A stretch of DNA of 64,000 nucleotides from [Erwinia] mediterraneensis. Its GTDB lineage: Bacteria; Pseudomonadota; Gammaproteobacteria; Enterobacterales; Enterobacteriaceae. The notes below the pieces were generated by a model. The model had not been told where the DNA came from and did no database searches. It saw nothing but the letters and a program-made list of their open reading frames with translations. The position numbers and the translations under genes were made by a program. Shown in pieces: positions 19,672-29,366 of the stretch; within the stretch, counting starts at the first letter, position 1, and each line of letters opens with the position of its first letter. The stretch lies in contig NZ_LR026978.1 in assembly GCF_900604315.1 (NCBI RefSeq), forward strand, positions 2,494,325 through 2,558,324. The letters are read 5' to 3'.

Positions 19672-20001
19672 TTAGTGAACCATCATGTTGTAGTTGAGGT
19701 TCCACATAATCCACAGCGAGCCAACCACAACAATCAGGATAATAATTGCCGAGAAGACAATGGCCACCATGTTCCAGCCGCCCTCGGTTTTGGTGTCGAG
19801 ATGCAGGAAGTAGATCAGGTGAACAATAACCTGAATCACTGCACAGACCACCACTACACCCAGAATGGTGCTTTTTGAGGCGCCGCCATCCATTACCATC
19901 CAGAACGGAATACCGGTCAGGATGATAGAGAGGATGAAGCCGATCATGTAGGACTTCACGCTGCTATGTGGGACAACATGTTCGTTGGCTGAATGACTCA
20001 T
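19672..20001 (-). CDS. cyoD: Cytochrome bo3 quinol oxidase subunit IV
   Basis: CyoD, 109 residues, the small three-helix subunit of the bo3 oxidase. The ATG at 20001 ([16 protein letters not shown]) overlaps the cyoC stop by one base (TAATG); 27 earlier in-frame codons lie inside cyoC and are not conserved. The helices are at about 17-38, 46-67 and 78-100. It is not catalytic and is thought to help assembly and copper binding of subunit I. Confidence 0.97.
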   Translation of the reverse strand: MSHSANEHVVPHSSVKSYMIGFILSIILTGIPFWMVMDGGASKSTILGVVVVCAVIQVIVHLIYFLHLDTKTEGGWNMVAIVFSAIIILIVVVGSLWIMWNLNYNMMVH

Positions 20002-20618
20002 TACATCACTCCCATCAGATAGACAACGGTAAACACACAAATCCAGACCACGTCCAGGAAGTGCCAGAACAGGCTCAGGCACAAGATACGGGTGCGGTTA
20101 GTGGAAGTCAGGCCACGTTTGGCGATCTGATACATCAGTACCAGCATCCAAATCAGACCCGAGGTCACGTGCAGACCGTGCGTACCGACCAGCGTAAAGA
20201 AGCCTGACAGGAAACCGCTGCGATCCGGACCAAAACCTTCCGCAATCAGATGATGGAATTCATAGATTTCCATGCAGATGAAGCCCAGGCCGAACAGGAA
20301 CGTCAACGCCAGCCAGCCATTAACGGCGCCTTTGTTGTCGTGATTCATCGAAATCACTGCCATCCCGTAGGTAATGGAGCTCAGCAGCAGCAGAGCGGTT
20401 TCCACCAGAACAAACGGCAGTTCAAAGATGTCTTTACCTGCCGGGCCACCGGCAGTGCTGTTGACCATAACTGCATAGGTCGCAAACAGGGTTGCGAAGA
20501 TAATGCAGTCACTCATCAGGTAGATCCAGAAGCCAAAGATCTTATTGGCTCCTGCATCGTGATGCCCATGCTCCGCATGGGCGTCGTGGTGGTGCTTAAT
20601 CAGAGTTTCAGTTGACAT
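20001..20618 (-). CDS. cyoC: Cytochrome bo3 quinol oxidase subunit III
   Basis: CyoC, 205 residues, the five-helix heme-copper oxidase subunit III. The N-terminus is His-rich ([15 protein letters not shown]). The body matches the cox3 domain, including the [18 protein letters not shown] segment. It overlaps cyoB and cyoD by one base at each end, so the whole set is translationally coupled. It carries no redox centre. Confidence 0.98.
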   Translation of the reverse strand: MSTETLIKHHHDAHAEHGHHDAGANKIFGFWIYLMSDCIIFATLFATYAVMVNSTAGGPAGKDIFELPFVLVETALLLLSSITYGMAVISMNHDNKGAVNGWLALTFLFGLGFICMEIYEFHHLIAEGFGPDRSGFLSGFFTLVGTHGLHVTSGLIWMLVLMYQIAKRGLTSTNRTRILCLSLFWHFLDVVWICVFTVVYLMGVM

Positions 20619-22600
20619 TATTTCAGACCTGCTTTGCTGATATTGTCAAAGTGCTGCTTCTCGATCTGCTCGATCTCTTTAACCGGAACGTAGTAATCCA
20701 CGTCCTCGTCGAAGCTCTTCACAACCCAGGAGACAATCATGCCCAGGAAGGTGAGGCCCGCCAGCCACCAGATATGCCAGATCATGGCAAAACCGAAGAC
20801 TGTCGCGAAGGCAGCAATAATCAGGCCAGCGCCGCTGTTTTTCGGCATATGAATTTCTTCATATTTTTCTGGCTGCGTCCAGGCTTCGCCTTTCTCTTTC
20901 ATTTCCCAGAAAGCGTCACGCTCATGCACGTGGGGGATAACAGCAAAGTTGTAGAATGCCGGCGGTGAAGAGGTTGCCCACTCCAGCGTACGACCACCCC
21001 ACGGGTCACCGGTCAGATCACGGTTCTGATGACGGTCACGTACAGAGACCCAGAACATGATCAGCTGGCAGAGAATACCGCAAGCGATCAGAGCTGCACC
21101 GATAGCTGCAACAACCAGCAGCGCATGGAAACGCGGATCGATATCCTGGCTCAGACGACGCGTCATGCCCATAAAGCCCAGCGCGTACAGCGGCATAAAG
21201 GCAACGAAGAAGCCGATGATCCAGAACCAGAAGGCGCGTTTGCCCCAGGTTTCGTTCAGCGTGAAGCCCAGTGCTTTCGGGAACCAGTAGGTCACACCCG
21301 CCATACAACCAAATACCACTCCACCGATAATGACGTTATGGAAGTGAGCAATCAGGAACAGGCTGTTGTGCAGAACGAAGTCTGCGCCCGGCACCGCCAG
21401 CAGAACACCGGTCATACCACCGATAGAGAAGGTGACCAGGAAGCCTACCGTCCACAGCATGGCAGAATGCATCTGAATGCGGCCCTGATACATGGTGAAC
21501 AGCCAGTTAAAGATTTTCACGCCGGTCGGAATCGCGATGATCATCGTCATGATACCGAAGAAGGCGTTAACGTTCGCACCTGCGCCCATGGTGAAGAAGT
21601 GGTGCAGCCAGACGATGAACGACAGAATGGTAATGGCGATAGTCGCCCACACCAGTGAGGTGTAACCAAACAGACGTTTTTTCGAGAAGGTTGCAGTAAC
21701 TTCAGCAAACACACCAAACACCGGCAGAACAAGGATGTACACTTCCGGATGACCCCAAACCCAGATCAGGTTGACGTACATCATCATGTTACCGCCCATA
21801 TCATTGGTGAAGAAATGGAAGTCAAGGTAACGATCAAGTGTCAACAGTGCCAGGGTCACGGTCAGAACCGGGAACGCAGCGATGATCAGGACGTTGGTAC
21901 AAAGTGCAGTCCAGGTAAAGACCGGCATTTTGAACAGGTCCATGCCCGGGGCACGCATCTTCAGAATGGTCACGAAGAAGTTGATACCCGTCAGCGTGGT
22001 ACCGATACCGGAGAGCTGTAGCGCCCAAATCCAGTAGTCGACCCCTACGCCAGGACTGTACTCCGCACCAGAAAGGGGCGGGTAGGCCAGCCAGCCGGTC
22101 TGCGCAAACTCACCCACACCCAGAGAAAGGTTCACCAGAACCACACCGATAGCGGTGAACCAGAAGCTCAGGTTGTTCAGGAAGGGGAAAGCAACGTCAC
22201 GCGCGCCGATTTGCAGCGGAACCGCGATGTTCATCAAACCTACAACAAACGGCATCGCCACGAAGAAGATCATAATCACGCCGTGAGCGGTGAAGATCTG
22301 ATCGTAGTGGTGCGGCGGCAGGAAGCCAGCCTCACCCGCCGAAGATATCATCTGCTGGGCACGCATCATGATGGCATCGGCAAAGCCACGCAGCAGCATG
22401 ACAAAGGCCAGAATGATATACATGATACCCAGTTTTTTATGGTCAATGGAAGTAAACCATTCTGACCACAGATATTGCCACTTACCAAAATAGGTGATAG
22501 CGGCAACAAGTGCCAGACCACCTAAAATGATGGCGGCGATCGTAACCATGATAATAGGCTCATGGTACGGCACTGCATCCAGTGTTAATTTTCCGAACAT
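20618..22600 (-). CDS. cyoB: Cytochrome bo3 quinol oxidase subunit I
   Basis: CyoB (660 residues) is the catalytic subunit: it oxidises ubiquinol, reduces oxygen at the heme o3-CuB centre and pumps protons. Key ligands are visible: the low-spin heme His in [12 protein letters not shown], CuB/crosslink His and Tyr in [14 protein letters not shown], the His pair in [10 protein letters not shown], and two further His in [12 protein letters not shown]. Around fifteen membrane helices are predicted. It lies 4 bases after the cyoA stop and overlaps cyoC by one base. Confidence 0.99.
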   Translation of the reverse strand: MFGKLTLDAVPYHEPIIMVTIAAIILGGLALVAAITYFGKWQYLWSEWFTSIDHKKLGIMYIILAFVMLLRGFADAIMMRAQQMISSAGEAGFLPPHHYDQIFTAHGVIMIFFVAMPFVVGLMNIAVPLQIGARDVAFPFLNNLSFWFTAIGVVLVNLSLGVGEFAQTGWLAYPPLSGAEYSPGVGVDYWIWALQLSGIGTTLTGINFFVTILKMRAPGMDLFKMPVFTWTALCTNVLIIAAFPVLTVTLALLTLDRYLDFHFFTNDMGGNMMMYVNLIWVWGHPEVYILVLPVFGVFAEVTATFSKKRLFGYTSLVWATIAITILSFIVWLHHFFTMGAGANVNAFFGIMTMIIAIPTGVKIFNWLFTMYQGRIQMHSAMLWTVGFLVTFSIGGMTGVLLAVPGADFVLHNSLFLIAHFHNVIIGGVVFGCMAGVTYWFPKALGFTLNETWGKRAFWFWIIGFFVAFMPLYALGFMGMTRRLSQDIDPRFHALLVVAAIGAALIACGILCQLIMFWVSVRDRHQNRDLTGDPWGGRTLEWATSSPPAFYNFAVIPHVHERDAFWEMKEKGEAWTQPEKYEEIHMPKNSGAGLIIAAFATVFGFAMIWHIWWLAGLTFLGMIVSWVVKSFDEDVDYYVPVKEIEQIEKQHFDNISKAGLK

Positions 22601-22604
22601 CGTT

Positions 22605-23531
22605 TTATTCCTCGGCTCCCGCGGAAGCGGTGTGACTCATGTCCATGTCTTTATGCTTCGACATGTCCATTTTCCCGTGGCTCATCTTGAACTTATCAAT
22701 CACCTGATAGAACAGGTCAGGATTTGCTGTAGAGAAATATTCCACCGGATGATTTTCGCTGGGCGCAGCCAGTTTTTCATACTCATCCATGGTGGTCAGC
22801 GTGGCAGGTGCCGCTTTCACTTTGGCAACCCACTGCTGGAATTCCGCATCGTCTTTGGTAGCAATGGCTTTGAACTTCATGCTGGAGAAGCCGCGACCGC
22901 TGAAGTTGGAAGACATACCGTCAAAGGTGCCAGGCTCGTTCGCGATCAGGTGCAGCTTGGTTTGCATGCCCGCCATCGCATAGATCTGGCTGCCCAGTGT
23001 CGGAATAAAGAAGGAGTTCATCACGGAGTTAGATGTGATCTTGAAGTTCACCGGCGTATTTACCGGGAACGCGATCTCGTTCACAGTAGCAATGCCTTGC
23101 TCCGGATAGATGAACAACCATTTCCAGTCCAGCGAAACAACCTCAATTTCAACCGGCTTAACGTCTGAAGCGAGGGGTTTACCCGGCTCCAGGGCGTGGG
23201 TTGATTTCCAGGTCAATACGCTAAGGAAAAGAATGATCAGGATCGGAATGGTCCAGACCACAGCTTCAACCTTGTTTGAGTGTGACCAGTTGGGGCTGTA
23301 TTTCGCATTTGTGTTTGATGCCCGATATTTCCAGGCAAACACAACTGCCATTAGAATTGCGGGGATAACGACGATCAACATCAACCCGAAGGCTGTCAGT
23401 ATCAGCGAACGTTGCTCCATCGCAATCTGTCCTTTGGGATTTAACAATGCACTATCGCAGCCACTTACTAATAAAGTGCCTGCAATTAATGACAAAATCC
23501 CCAAACTTTTATTGTATTTCCTGAGTCTCAT
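22605..23531 (-). CDS. cyoA: Cytochrome bo3 quinol oxidase subunit II
   Basis: CyoA, 308 residues, a lipoprotein subunit with signal peptide and lipobox VSGC (Cys 25), two membrane helices (about 42-65 and 90-110) and a periplasmic cupredoxin domain. As in other quinol oxidases, the CuA ligands of cytochrome c oxidases are missing. The C-terminus is rich in Met, His, Lys and Asp ([18 protein letters not shown]). It is the first gene of the operon, read from the promoter just upstream at 23581-23609. Confidence 0.98.
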   Translation of the reverse strand: MRLRKYNKSLGILSLIAGTLLVSGCDSALLNPKGQIAMEQRSLILTAFGLMLIVVIPAILMAVVFAWKYRASNTNAKYSPNWSHSNKVEAVVWTIPILIILFLSVLTWKSTHALEPGKPLASDVKPVEIEVVSLDWKWLFIYPEQGIATVNEIAFPVNTPVNFKITSNSVMNSFFIPTLGSQIYAMAGMQTKLHLIANEPGTFDGMSSNFSGRGFSSMKFKAIATKDDAEFQQWVAKVKAAPATLTTMDEYEKLAAPSENHPVEYFSTANPDLFYQVIDKFKMSHGKMDMSKHKDMDMSHTASAGAEE

Positions 23532-23580
23532 TTAACGACCTCAATGACAAAGGGCTCTATTGTCGTTTAAGTGTGGCGGC

Positions 23581-23609
23581 ATTTTACGGGAAGGTTTATG
23601 CAGTGTAAA
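23581..23609 (-). promoter_or_regulatory. Sigma-70 type promoter of the cyo operon
   Basis: On the minus strand TTTACA (23609-23604) and TAAAAT (23586-23581) are separated by exactly 17 bases, upstream of the cyoA ATG. Both hexamers match the sigma-70 consensus at most positions. Imperfect GTTAA elements lie upstream at 23667-23672 and 23687-23692, the sort of sequence ArcA can bind, but their spacing is not diagnostic. The promoter call is from sequence only. Confidence 0.7.
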
Positions 23610-23977
23610 CCAGCTTAAGGATGTGTCAGACGGACGTTGACGCCTTTTGCTAAGAGTATCACAGATGTTAACGAGGTGAGTAAAATCTTAACGCTGACAA
23701 GCAGTTGGCGTTGATATAACAAAAAACAATAGTAATAACCTCAGAAAAATGAGGGAGCGTATAACCTTCGATTTAAGCTTTCAAATATTTAACAACTCTG
23801 TATCATTTGAGTGATAAATTCACCACAATATAATTACTCACCGGTTTTTAATATCTCCAGCTTAATGCGATTCCCCTGGTATTTAAAAGAAAAAAATAAC
23901 ACGCAATGATCAAAAAAGGGTTGGCCATTTTGCGGCGGCAAATTAATGCCGCCCCGCAGCAAAAAAATAAACCCGCC
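23610..23977. other. AT-rich gap between cyoA and ampG
   Basis: No open frame worth reporting. The part next to cyoA holds its upstream regulatory region. Towards ampG the sequence is AT-rich with A tracts. It ends in a GC-rich inverted repeat near 23931-23958 (TGCGGCGGCA / TGCCGCCCCGCA with a bulge), which is not followed by T residues in the ampG direction and so is not a standard terminator. Confidence 0.6.
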
Positions 23978-25456
23978 TTAACGCTCCTTACGTAGCGCCA
24001 GGTAATCGAGCAGGCTACCGCAGATCACACCCGCCAGCGTCAACACCATGCCGATTTCGAACAGCCTGGGCAACATCTGCACTGGCTGCCAGAGATTCGC
24101 TGCTTCCAGCGCCAGCACAATCAGGCAGAAAGCGAGCAGCACCGCCCCGGAAATAAACAGCCGCAACGTCCAGCGGTAACTTTGCTGTCCGGCGAGACGC
24201 GGAGTAAAAGTACCGGTCTGCTGCATGCGGTCAAGGGTATGACGACTGATCCAGAGCAAAAACAGGCCCGGCAGTGAAACCAGCACGGTAAAAGCATAAA
24301 AAGTGGGCCAGCCCCATAAGCCCACCAGCCAACCCGCCGCTGGCCCAACATAAACACGTCCTACGGCAGACAGGGCAGAGAGCAGGGCGAACTGGGTAGC
24401 GGAAAAGGATTTATTACACAGCGTCATCAGCAAAGCGACAAAGGCCGCCGTACCCATGCCGCCGCACAGGTTTTCCACAAATACCGCGCTGGCCATGCTC
24501 CACAGTTGCTTGTCCGTCACCGCCAGCAGCCAGTAGCCAAAATTAGAGAGCGCCTGTAACAGACCGAACAGCATCAGAGCGCGAAACAGACTCAGGCGCT
24601 GCATCAGCACGCCGCCCCAGAGCGCGCCAATAATGGTTGCCAGCAGGCCAAGGGTTTTATTAACCAGGCCAACATCGCCGGCGTCAAAACCCACGCCACG
24701 GATCAAAAATGTGGTGGTTAACGCGGCAGCAAAAGCATCGCCCAGCTTATAAAGAACAATCAGGGTAATCAGCAGCCAGGCGTTATTGCGCTGAAAAAAA
24801 TCCTGCAGCGGCTCCACCACCGCCTGACGTAAAGAGTGCGGCGTTCTGACACTGGCGGCGGGTTCTTGCGCCAGCAGGGTGGCGATCAGCCCCGGCACCA
24901 TCATCAGGGCCATCAGCCAGTAAGTGGCTTGCCAGCCAAGAAAACGGTCGGCCAGCCAGAGCGCCAGCCCGCCAGAGATCAGCATCGCCAGGCGATATCC
25001 CAGCACGGTGATCGCGGCACCGCTGCCGCGCTCTTCCGGCGGCAGCACGTCCGTTTTCCAGGCATCAAAAACGATATCCTGCGAGGCAGAGAGAAAAGCG
25101 ACCAGCACCGCCAGCGCGGCCAGCAGGGTTAGGTTATGCGCAGGTTGCATAAAACCCATCGCCACAATGCCGACCAACAGCAGCAGTTGCGTGACCAGCA
25201 GCCAGCCACGACGCCGGCCCAGGAAGGGGGGCGTATAGCGATCCATCAGCGGCGACCAGAGGAACTTAAATACGTAGGCCTGACCCACCAGCGAAAAAAA
25301 GCCGATGGTTTTCAGGTCGACATTTTCTACCGTCATCCACGCCTGCAGCGTGCCTGAGGTTAATGCCAGCGGCAGGCCTGAAGCGAAACCGAGCAGCAGC
25401 AGAACGGCGGCGTTACGTTGCGTAAAAATGCGAAGGTAGTGATGAATCATACTCAC
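23978..25456 (-). CDS. ampG: Muropeptide permease AmpG
   Basis: AmpG (492 residues) is the inner-membrane MFS transporter that brings anhydro-muropeptides from cell-wall turnover back into the cytoplasm for recycling. In species with inducible AmpC it also supplies the signal for beta-lactamase expression. LLGFASGLPLALTSGTLQAWM and the KFLWSPLMDRYTPPFLGRRRGW loop near the N-terminus are family hallmarks, as is ASQDIVFDAWKTDVLP. Fourteen hydrophobic helices are likely. It lies 45 bases after yajG on the same strand, the conserved yajG-ampG operon. Confidence 0.97.
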   Translation of the reverse strand: MSMIHHYLRIFTQRNAAVLLLLGFASGLPLALTSGTLQAWMTVENVDLKTIGFFSLVGQAYVFKFLWSPLMDRYTPPFLGRRRGWLLVTQLLLLVGIVAMGFMQPAHNLTLLAALAVLVAFLSASQDIVFDAWKTDVLPPEERGSGAAITVLGYRLAMLISGGLALWLADRFLGWQATYWLMALMMVPGLIATLLAQEPAASVRTPHSLRQAVVEPLQDFFQRNNAWLLITLIVLYKLGDAFAAALTTTFLIRGVGFDAGDVGLVNKTLGLLATIIGALWGGVLMQRLSLFRALMLFGLLQALSNFGYWLLAVTDKQLWSMASAVFVENLCGGMGTAAFVALLMTLCNKSFSATQFALLSALSAVGRVYVGPAAGWLVGLWGWPTFYAFTVLVSLPGLFLLWISRHTLDRMQQTGTFTPRLAGQQSYRWTLRLFISGAVLLAFCLIVLALEAANLWQPVQMLPRLFEIGMVLTLAGVICGSLLDYLALRKER

Positions 25457-25466
25457 CTTAGGGAGA

Positions 25467-25488
25467 CGCCCGGCGCAGTTGCCGGGCG
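25467..25488. repeat. Perfect inverted repeat between yajG and ampG
   Basis: CGCCCGGC / GCCGGGCG, 8 bp each, loop GCAGTT. It lies between the yajG stop and the ampG ribosome site with no T run, so it may act as a processing or mRNA-stability hairpin in the yajG-ampG transcript rather than a terminator. Confidence 0.7.
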
Positions 25489-25501
25489 GAAAAGAACACT
25501 A

Positions 25502-26080
25502 TCAGCGGGCGTTTTGCTTAATGAAGTTATGAACGCTGGTATCCTGTGCCATATCGGCGATCACATCGCTCAGCGTGGCGTTTACCGCATTGGTAATCTT
25601 GTCGTTGGTGGCATTGAATGCACCTTCAATGCTGTAAGTCTGGCGATAGTTTTTCACCTGTTTATTGCCATTCTGTGCCGTGGCGATAATAGAGATATCC
25701 GCTTTGGTGGTGATGCTGTAACGCACGTTCCCCTGGGTCACGTCGGCGTACAGATTATTGACCACAATCTGCAGATCAACCGCGCCGTTTGGACCGATCA
25801 TATAGCCACGCGCGCTCATCTGTTTCTCCAGCACTTCCTGCAGCAAGAAGCGCAGGTCGCGTGAAGGCGTCAGGGTAACCAACTGACCATCGCGGTTTAC
25901 TTTTGCCAGCGCCTGGTCGGCACGCTGATCGGCACCGTTAATGCTCAGCGTCACGCCCATCAGGCTGGGATCCTGCTGCGGCAGTTCAATTTTGGGTTGG
26001 ACGTTAAGTGTATTGCTGTTGTTGGCACATCCGGCCAAAATAAACGCAGCCAGTAGCGGGATAAAGATTTTTTTCAACAT
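25502..26080 (-). CDS. yajG: YajG family lipoprotein
   Basis: A 192-residue lipoprotein: signal peptide MLKKIFIPLLAAFILAGC with the lipidated Cys at 18 and Ala at +2, predicting the outer membrane. The rest is the YajG domain, with the NVRYSITTKADISIIA strand region and the helical end NATLSDVIADMAQDTSVHNFI. Function is unknown. The gene precedes ampG on the same strand and is divergent from bolA, as in E. coli. Confidence 0.94.
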   Translation of the reverse strand: MLKKIFIPLLAAFILAGCANNSNTLNVQPKIELPQQDPSLMGVTLSINGADQRADQALAKVNRDGQLVTLTPSRDLRFLLQEVLEKQMSARGYMIGPNGAVDLQIVVNNLYADVTQGNVRYSITTKADISIIATAQNGNKQVKNYRQTYSIEGAFNATNDKITNAVNATLSDVIADMAQDTSVHNFIKQNAR

Positions 26081-26356
26081 ACTTATTTCTCGTTAGCGTA
26101 GTGGGTTGGCTTGCAAAACGACGGTCATCATAGCATTGAGCGTCGCTGAAAAAAGCCCCGGCAAGCGGGATTTTGATTGCTAAGGTTTTTTTCAGAACGA
26201 ATATGACTGCGCTGATTGACCGGGCAGTCAGTCAGGCTATGATGCGCAAGGGAAGAGAGAGGTCAGAGGATTTTTTTCTTTGTTCTCTGCGGAAACGGTA
26301 AAAATCCTACTATTATTTAAACAGATGGGGCACATCGCTCGCCGTTGAGGAAAGTA

Positions 26357-26674
26357 ATGATGATTCGCGAACAAATAGAAGAAAAGTTACGATTGGCGTT
26401 CGAACCGGCACATCTGGAAGTGCATGACGAAAGCTATCGTCATAATGTCCCTGCAGGCTCTGAAAGCCACTTTAAAGTGGTGATCGTGAGCGACAGCTTT
26501 AGCGGCCAGCGCTTTCTGGCGCGCCATCGCGCCATTTATGGCGAGCTGACCGAAGAGCTGGCAGGCAGTGTACATGCGCTGGCGCTGCATACCTATACAT
26601 TGAAAGAGTGGGAGGGCTTGCAGGACACTGTTTTAGCATCACCCAATTGTCGCGGTGCCGGTACACTGGCCTGA
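26357..26674 (+). CDS. bolA: BolA, stress-response regulator / Fe-S trafficking partner
   Basis: BolA (105 residues from ATG 26357, [11 protein letters not shown]) is a class II KH-fold protein. It partners monothiol glutaredoxins around Fe-S clusters and in E. coli also acts as a morphogene and transcription factor. The [18 protein letters not shown] segment and the conserved His in [13 protein letters not shown] are visible. GAGGAAAG supplies the ribosome site for either of two adjacent ATGs. It stands alone, with a terminator 17 bases after the stop. The 276-base gap with yajG should hold its growth-phase promoter, which I could not pin down. Confidence 0.97.
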   Translation: MMIREQIEEKLRLAFEPAHLEVHDESYRHNVPAGSESHFKVVIVSDSFSGQRFLARHRAIYGELTEELAGSVHALALHTYTLKEWEGLQDTVLASPNCRGAGTLA

Positions 26675-26690
26675 CGATCATATTCTCCAT

Positions 26691-26717
26691 AAAAACGGCC
26701 TTCAGGCCGTTTTTTTC
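26691..26717 (+). terminator. Terminator after bolA
   Basis: Stem AAAAACGGCC / GGCCGTTTTT with loop TTCA, running into seven T residues; 17 bases after the bolA stop. Confidence 0.9.
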
Positions 26718-26975
26718 TGTTTGTTTCCTTGAGAAACGCGATCTCCCGTGCAAAAAGCAGCAAAACCAGGGGAAAGGGGTGAGTTTGCCTCCTCGACTCA
26801 TTCCGGTGATGCCGCTATAATGCGGCGTCTATTTTTCCGGAATGTCTTCGGGACGCTTCTGGTAACAGGGATCAGGGTTCTCTTCACAGAAGCCGTCCCG
26901 GTTGTTAGATACGGCGCATTTCACAATGTGTGGTGTCTGAAGTTGACCGAGCACGTGATTTTTTGAGGTAACAAG

Positions 26976-28280
26976 ATGCAAGTTTCAGTTGAAACCACTC
27001 AGGGCCTTGGCCGTCGCGTTACGATTACTGTCGCTGCTGACAGCATCGAGAGCGCTGTGAAAAAAGAGCTGCTGGATGTAGCTAAGAAAGTCCGTATCGA
27101 TGGTTTCCGTAAAGGCAAAGTGCCGATGCAGATCGTGGCGCAGCGTTACGGTTCTTCTGTTCGCCAGGACGTGCTGGGCGATCTGATGCAGCGCAACTTT
27201 GTTGATGCCATTATCAAAGAGAAAATCAACCCGGCAGGCGCGCCTAACTATGTACCAGGCGAGTACAAACAGGGTGAAGATTTTACTTACAGCGTTGAAT
27301 TTGAAGTTTTTCCGGAAGTTGAGCTGAAAGGCCTGGACACAATCGAAGTAGAAAAACCGATTGTGGAAGTGAAAGACGAAGACGTTGACGTGATGCTGGA
27401 AACCCTGCGTAAGCAGCAGGCGACCTGGAAAGAGAGCGATGCGGCAGCTGAAGCTGAAGATCGCGCTACTATCGATTTCAGCGGTTCTGTCGACGGCGAA
27501 GATTTCGAAGGCGGTAAAGCGAGCGATTTCGTACTGGCAATGGGCCAGGGCCGTATGATTCCGGGCTTTGAAGAAGGCATCGTGGGTCATAAAGCGGGCG
27601 AAACCTTCACTATCGACGTGAAATTCCCGGACGACTACCATGCGGAAAATCTGAAAGGTAAAGACGCGAAGTTCGAAATCGTCCTGAAGAAAGTCGAAAC
27701 ACGCGAACTGCCGGAGCTGACGGAAGAGTTCATCAAGCGTTTCGGCGTGGAAGATGGTTCCGTAGCGGGCTTACGTGCCGAAGTACGTAAAAACATGGAA
27801 CGCGAACTGAAAGGCGCGGTACGCAACCGTGTGAAAACTCAGGCGATCGACGGTCTGGTGCAGGCTAATGAGATCGACGTTCCTGCTGCCCTTATCGACA
27901 GCGAAATCGATGTGCTGCGTCGTCAGGCTGCTCAGCGCTTTGGCGGTAACGAGCAGCAGGCGCTGGAACTGCCGCGCGAGCTGTTTGAAGAGCAGGCAAA
28001 ACGTCGCGTTGTCGTTGGTCTGCTGTTGGGCGAAGTGATTCGTACCCATGAACTGAAAGCGGACGAAACGCGCGTTAACGCGATGATCGAAGAGATGGCG
28101 TCTGCCTACGAAGATCCGCAGGAAGTGATCGAGTTCTACAGCAAAAATAATGAGCTGATGAACAACATGCGCAATGTTGCGCTGGAAGAACAGGCTGTGG
28201 AAGTCGTGCTGGAAAAAGCCAAAGTGACTGAAAAAGCCACCAGCTTCCAGGAACTGATGAACCAGACCGCAACGGCTTGA
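26976..28280 (+). CDS. tig: Trigger factor, ribosome-associated chaperone and prolyl isomerase
   Basis: Trigger factor (434 residues) binds ribosomal protein L23 at the exit tunnel and shields nascent chains. The ribosome-docking signature GFRKGKVP is at residues 43-50 of the N-terminal domain (1-about 115). The FKBP-type prolyl isomerase domain follows (about 150-245, with [21 protein letters not shown]). The C-terminal helical arms form the rest. GAGGTAAC precedes the ATG. It opens the tig, clpP, clpX, lon quality-control cluster. Confidence 0.99.
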   Translation: MQVSVETTQGLGRRVTITVAADSIESAVKKELLDVAKKVRIDGFRKGKVPMQIVAQRYGSSVRQDVLGDLMQRNFVDAIIKEKINPAGAPNYVPGEYKQGEDFTYSVEFEVFPEVELKGLDTIEVEKPIVEVKDEDVDVMLETLRKQQATWKESDAAAEAEDRATIDFSGSVDGEDFEGGKASDFVLAMGQGRMIPGFEEGIVGHKAGETFTIDVKFPDDYHAENLKGKDAKFEIVLKKVETRELPELTEEFIKRFGVEDGSVAGLRAEVRKNMERELKGAVRNRVKTQAIDGLVQANEIDVPAALIDSEIDVLRRQAAQRFGGNEQQALELPRELFEEQAKRRVVVGLLLGEVIRTHELKADETRVNAMIEEMASAYEDPQEVIEFYSKNNELMNNMRNVALEEQAVEVVLEKAKVTEKATSFQELMNQTATA

Positions 28281-28303
28281 TCCTTCAGTTAACTGCACGT
28301 TCT

Positions 28304-28334
28304 GAGCCCGCTGCTGCAGAGTAGCGGGCTTTTT
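28304..28334 (+). terminator. Terminator after tig
   Basis: Stem AGCCCGCT / AGCGGGCT with a 10-base loop, followed by TTTT, then CG and a further T run. It lies 24 bases after the tig stop. Confidence 0.85.
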
Positions 28335-28444
28335 CGTTTTTTTTCCGGTTACCAGCGCGCATTTGTCGCTTATGTGCTGGATTAAACGGCAAAATCTTCG
28401 CTAAGCGATTTTCCTGGTTAGCGATCAAAGAAAAGATTGTTATG

Positions 28445-28473
28445 CTTGAAACAGCTGGGCAGCATCCCCAGAT
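28445..28473 (+). promoter_or_regulatory. Sigma-32 (heat-shock) type promoter for clpP
   Basis: CTTGAA (28445-28450), a 15-base spacer and CCCCAGAT (28466-28473), one base off the RpoH -10 consensus CCCCATNT. The clpP ATG is 142 bases further on. clpPX is heat-induced by RpoH in E. coli, which agrees. Confidence 0.8.
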
Positions 28474-28614
28474 GAAAGGATATGCGTGAAAACAGCAGAC
28501 TGGCTGACGAACCGTCCTGAAGATGTCGGAGAGGAGGTTGAGCATAGTTTTCCCGGCTCGGCTCACGTAGAATCGGTACAGAATGTTGCCAATGAAATTT
28601 ATCAGGAGACGGTA

Positions 28615-29238
28615 ATGTCATACAGTGGCGATCGTGAATTTACTGCACCGCACATGGCGCTGGTGCCTATGGTGGTTGAACAAACCTCGCGTGGCGAGCG
28701 TTCTTACGACATTTATTCCCGCCTGCTTAAAGAGCGTGTGATCTTTCTGACCGGCCAGGTTGAAGACCACATGGCTAACCTGATTGTCGCTCAGATGCTG
28801 TTTCTGGAAGCGGAGAATCCGGAGAAAGATATTTATCTGTATATCAACTCACCGGGCGGCGTGATCACCGCAGGCATGTCAATTTACGACACAATGAAAT
28901 TTATCAAGCCCGACGTCAGCACCATTTGTATGGGACAGGCCTGTTCAATGGGGGCTTTCCTGCTGACCGCTGGTACTAAAGGTAAGCGTTTCTGCCTGCC
29001 AAACTCCCGTGTGATGATCCATCAGCCGCTGGGCGGCTACCAGGGCCAGGCAACGGATATTGAAATCCATGCCCGTGAAATCCTGAAGGTCAAACAGCGC
29101 ATGAACGAGTTAATGGCTGAGCATACCGGCAAATCGCTGGAAGAAATTGAGCGCGATACTGAGCGAGATCGTTTCCTCTCAGCCAGTGAAGCGGTAGAGT
29201 ATGGGTTAGTCGATTCTATCCTGACACATCGCGAATAA
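28615..29238 (+). CDS. clpP: ATP-dependent Clp protease proteolytic subunit
   Basis: ClpP (207 residues from ATG 28615, same length as E. coli) forms the two-ring tetradecamer that degrades proteins unfolded by ClpX or ClpA. The catalytic triad is in place: Ser111 (GQACSMG), His136 (RVMIHQP) and an Asp near residue 185. A GTG at 28486 would add 43 in-frame residues, but these show no family similarity and the AGGAGACG ribosome site fits the internal ATG. Residue 110, just before the catalytic Ser, is Cys where E. coli has Ala. clpX follows 128 bases later. Confidence 0.98.
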   Translation: MSYSGDREFTAPHMALVPMVVEQTSRGERSYDIYSRLLKERVIFLTGQVEDHMANLIVAQMLFLEAENPEKDIYLYINSPGGVITAGMSIYDTMKFIKPDVSTICMGQACSMGAFLLTAGTKGKRFCLPNSRVMIHQPLGGYQGQATDIEIHAREILKVKQRMNELMAEHTGKSLEEIERDTERDRFLSASEAVEYGLVDSILTHRE

Positions 29239-29366
29239 GACTTATCTGCCTGCGCCATTACGCTATAGTTAACGGGATACGGTAGATTAGTTGAATGAAT
29301 ATCGGCCGTGTACGCACGGCCTGCGCCGTACTCCGGTATGGCCAGAGAACAAGAAGAGGTTAACTG

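Noticed and set aside
23931..23958. GC-rich inverted repeat as the ampG terminator
   Set aside because: Bulged stem and no T run on the minus strand, so not a standard terminator.
28486..28614. 43-residue N-terminal extension of ClpP
   Set aside because: No family similarity, while the internal ATG has a good ribosome site and gives exactly the E. coli length.
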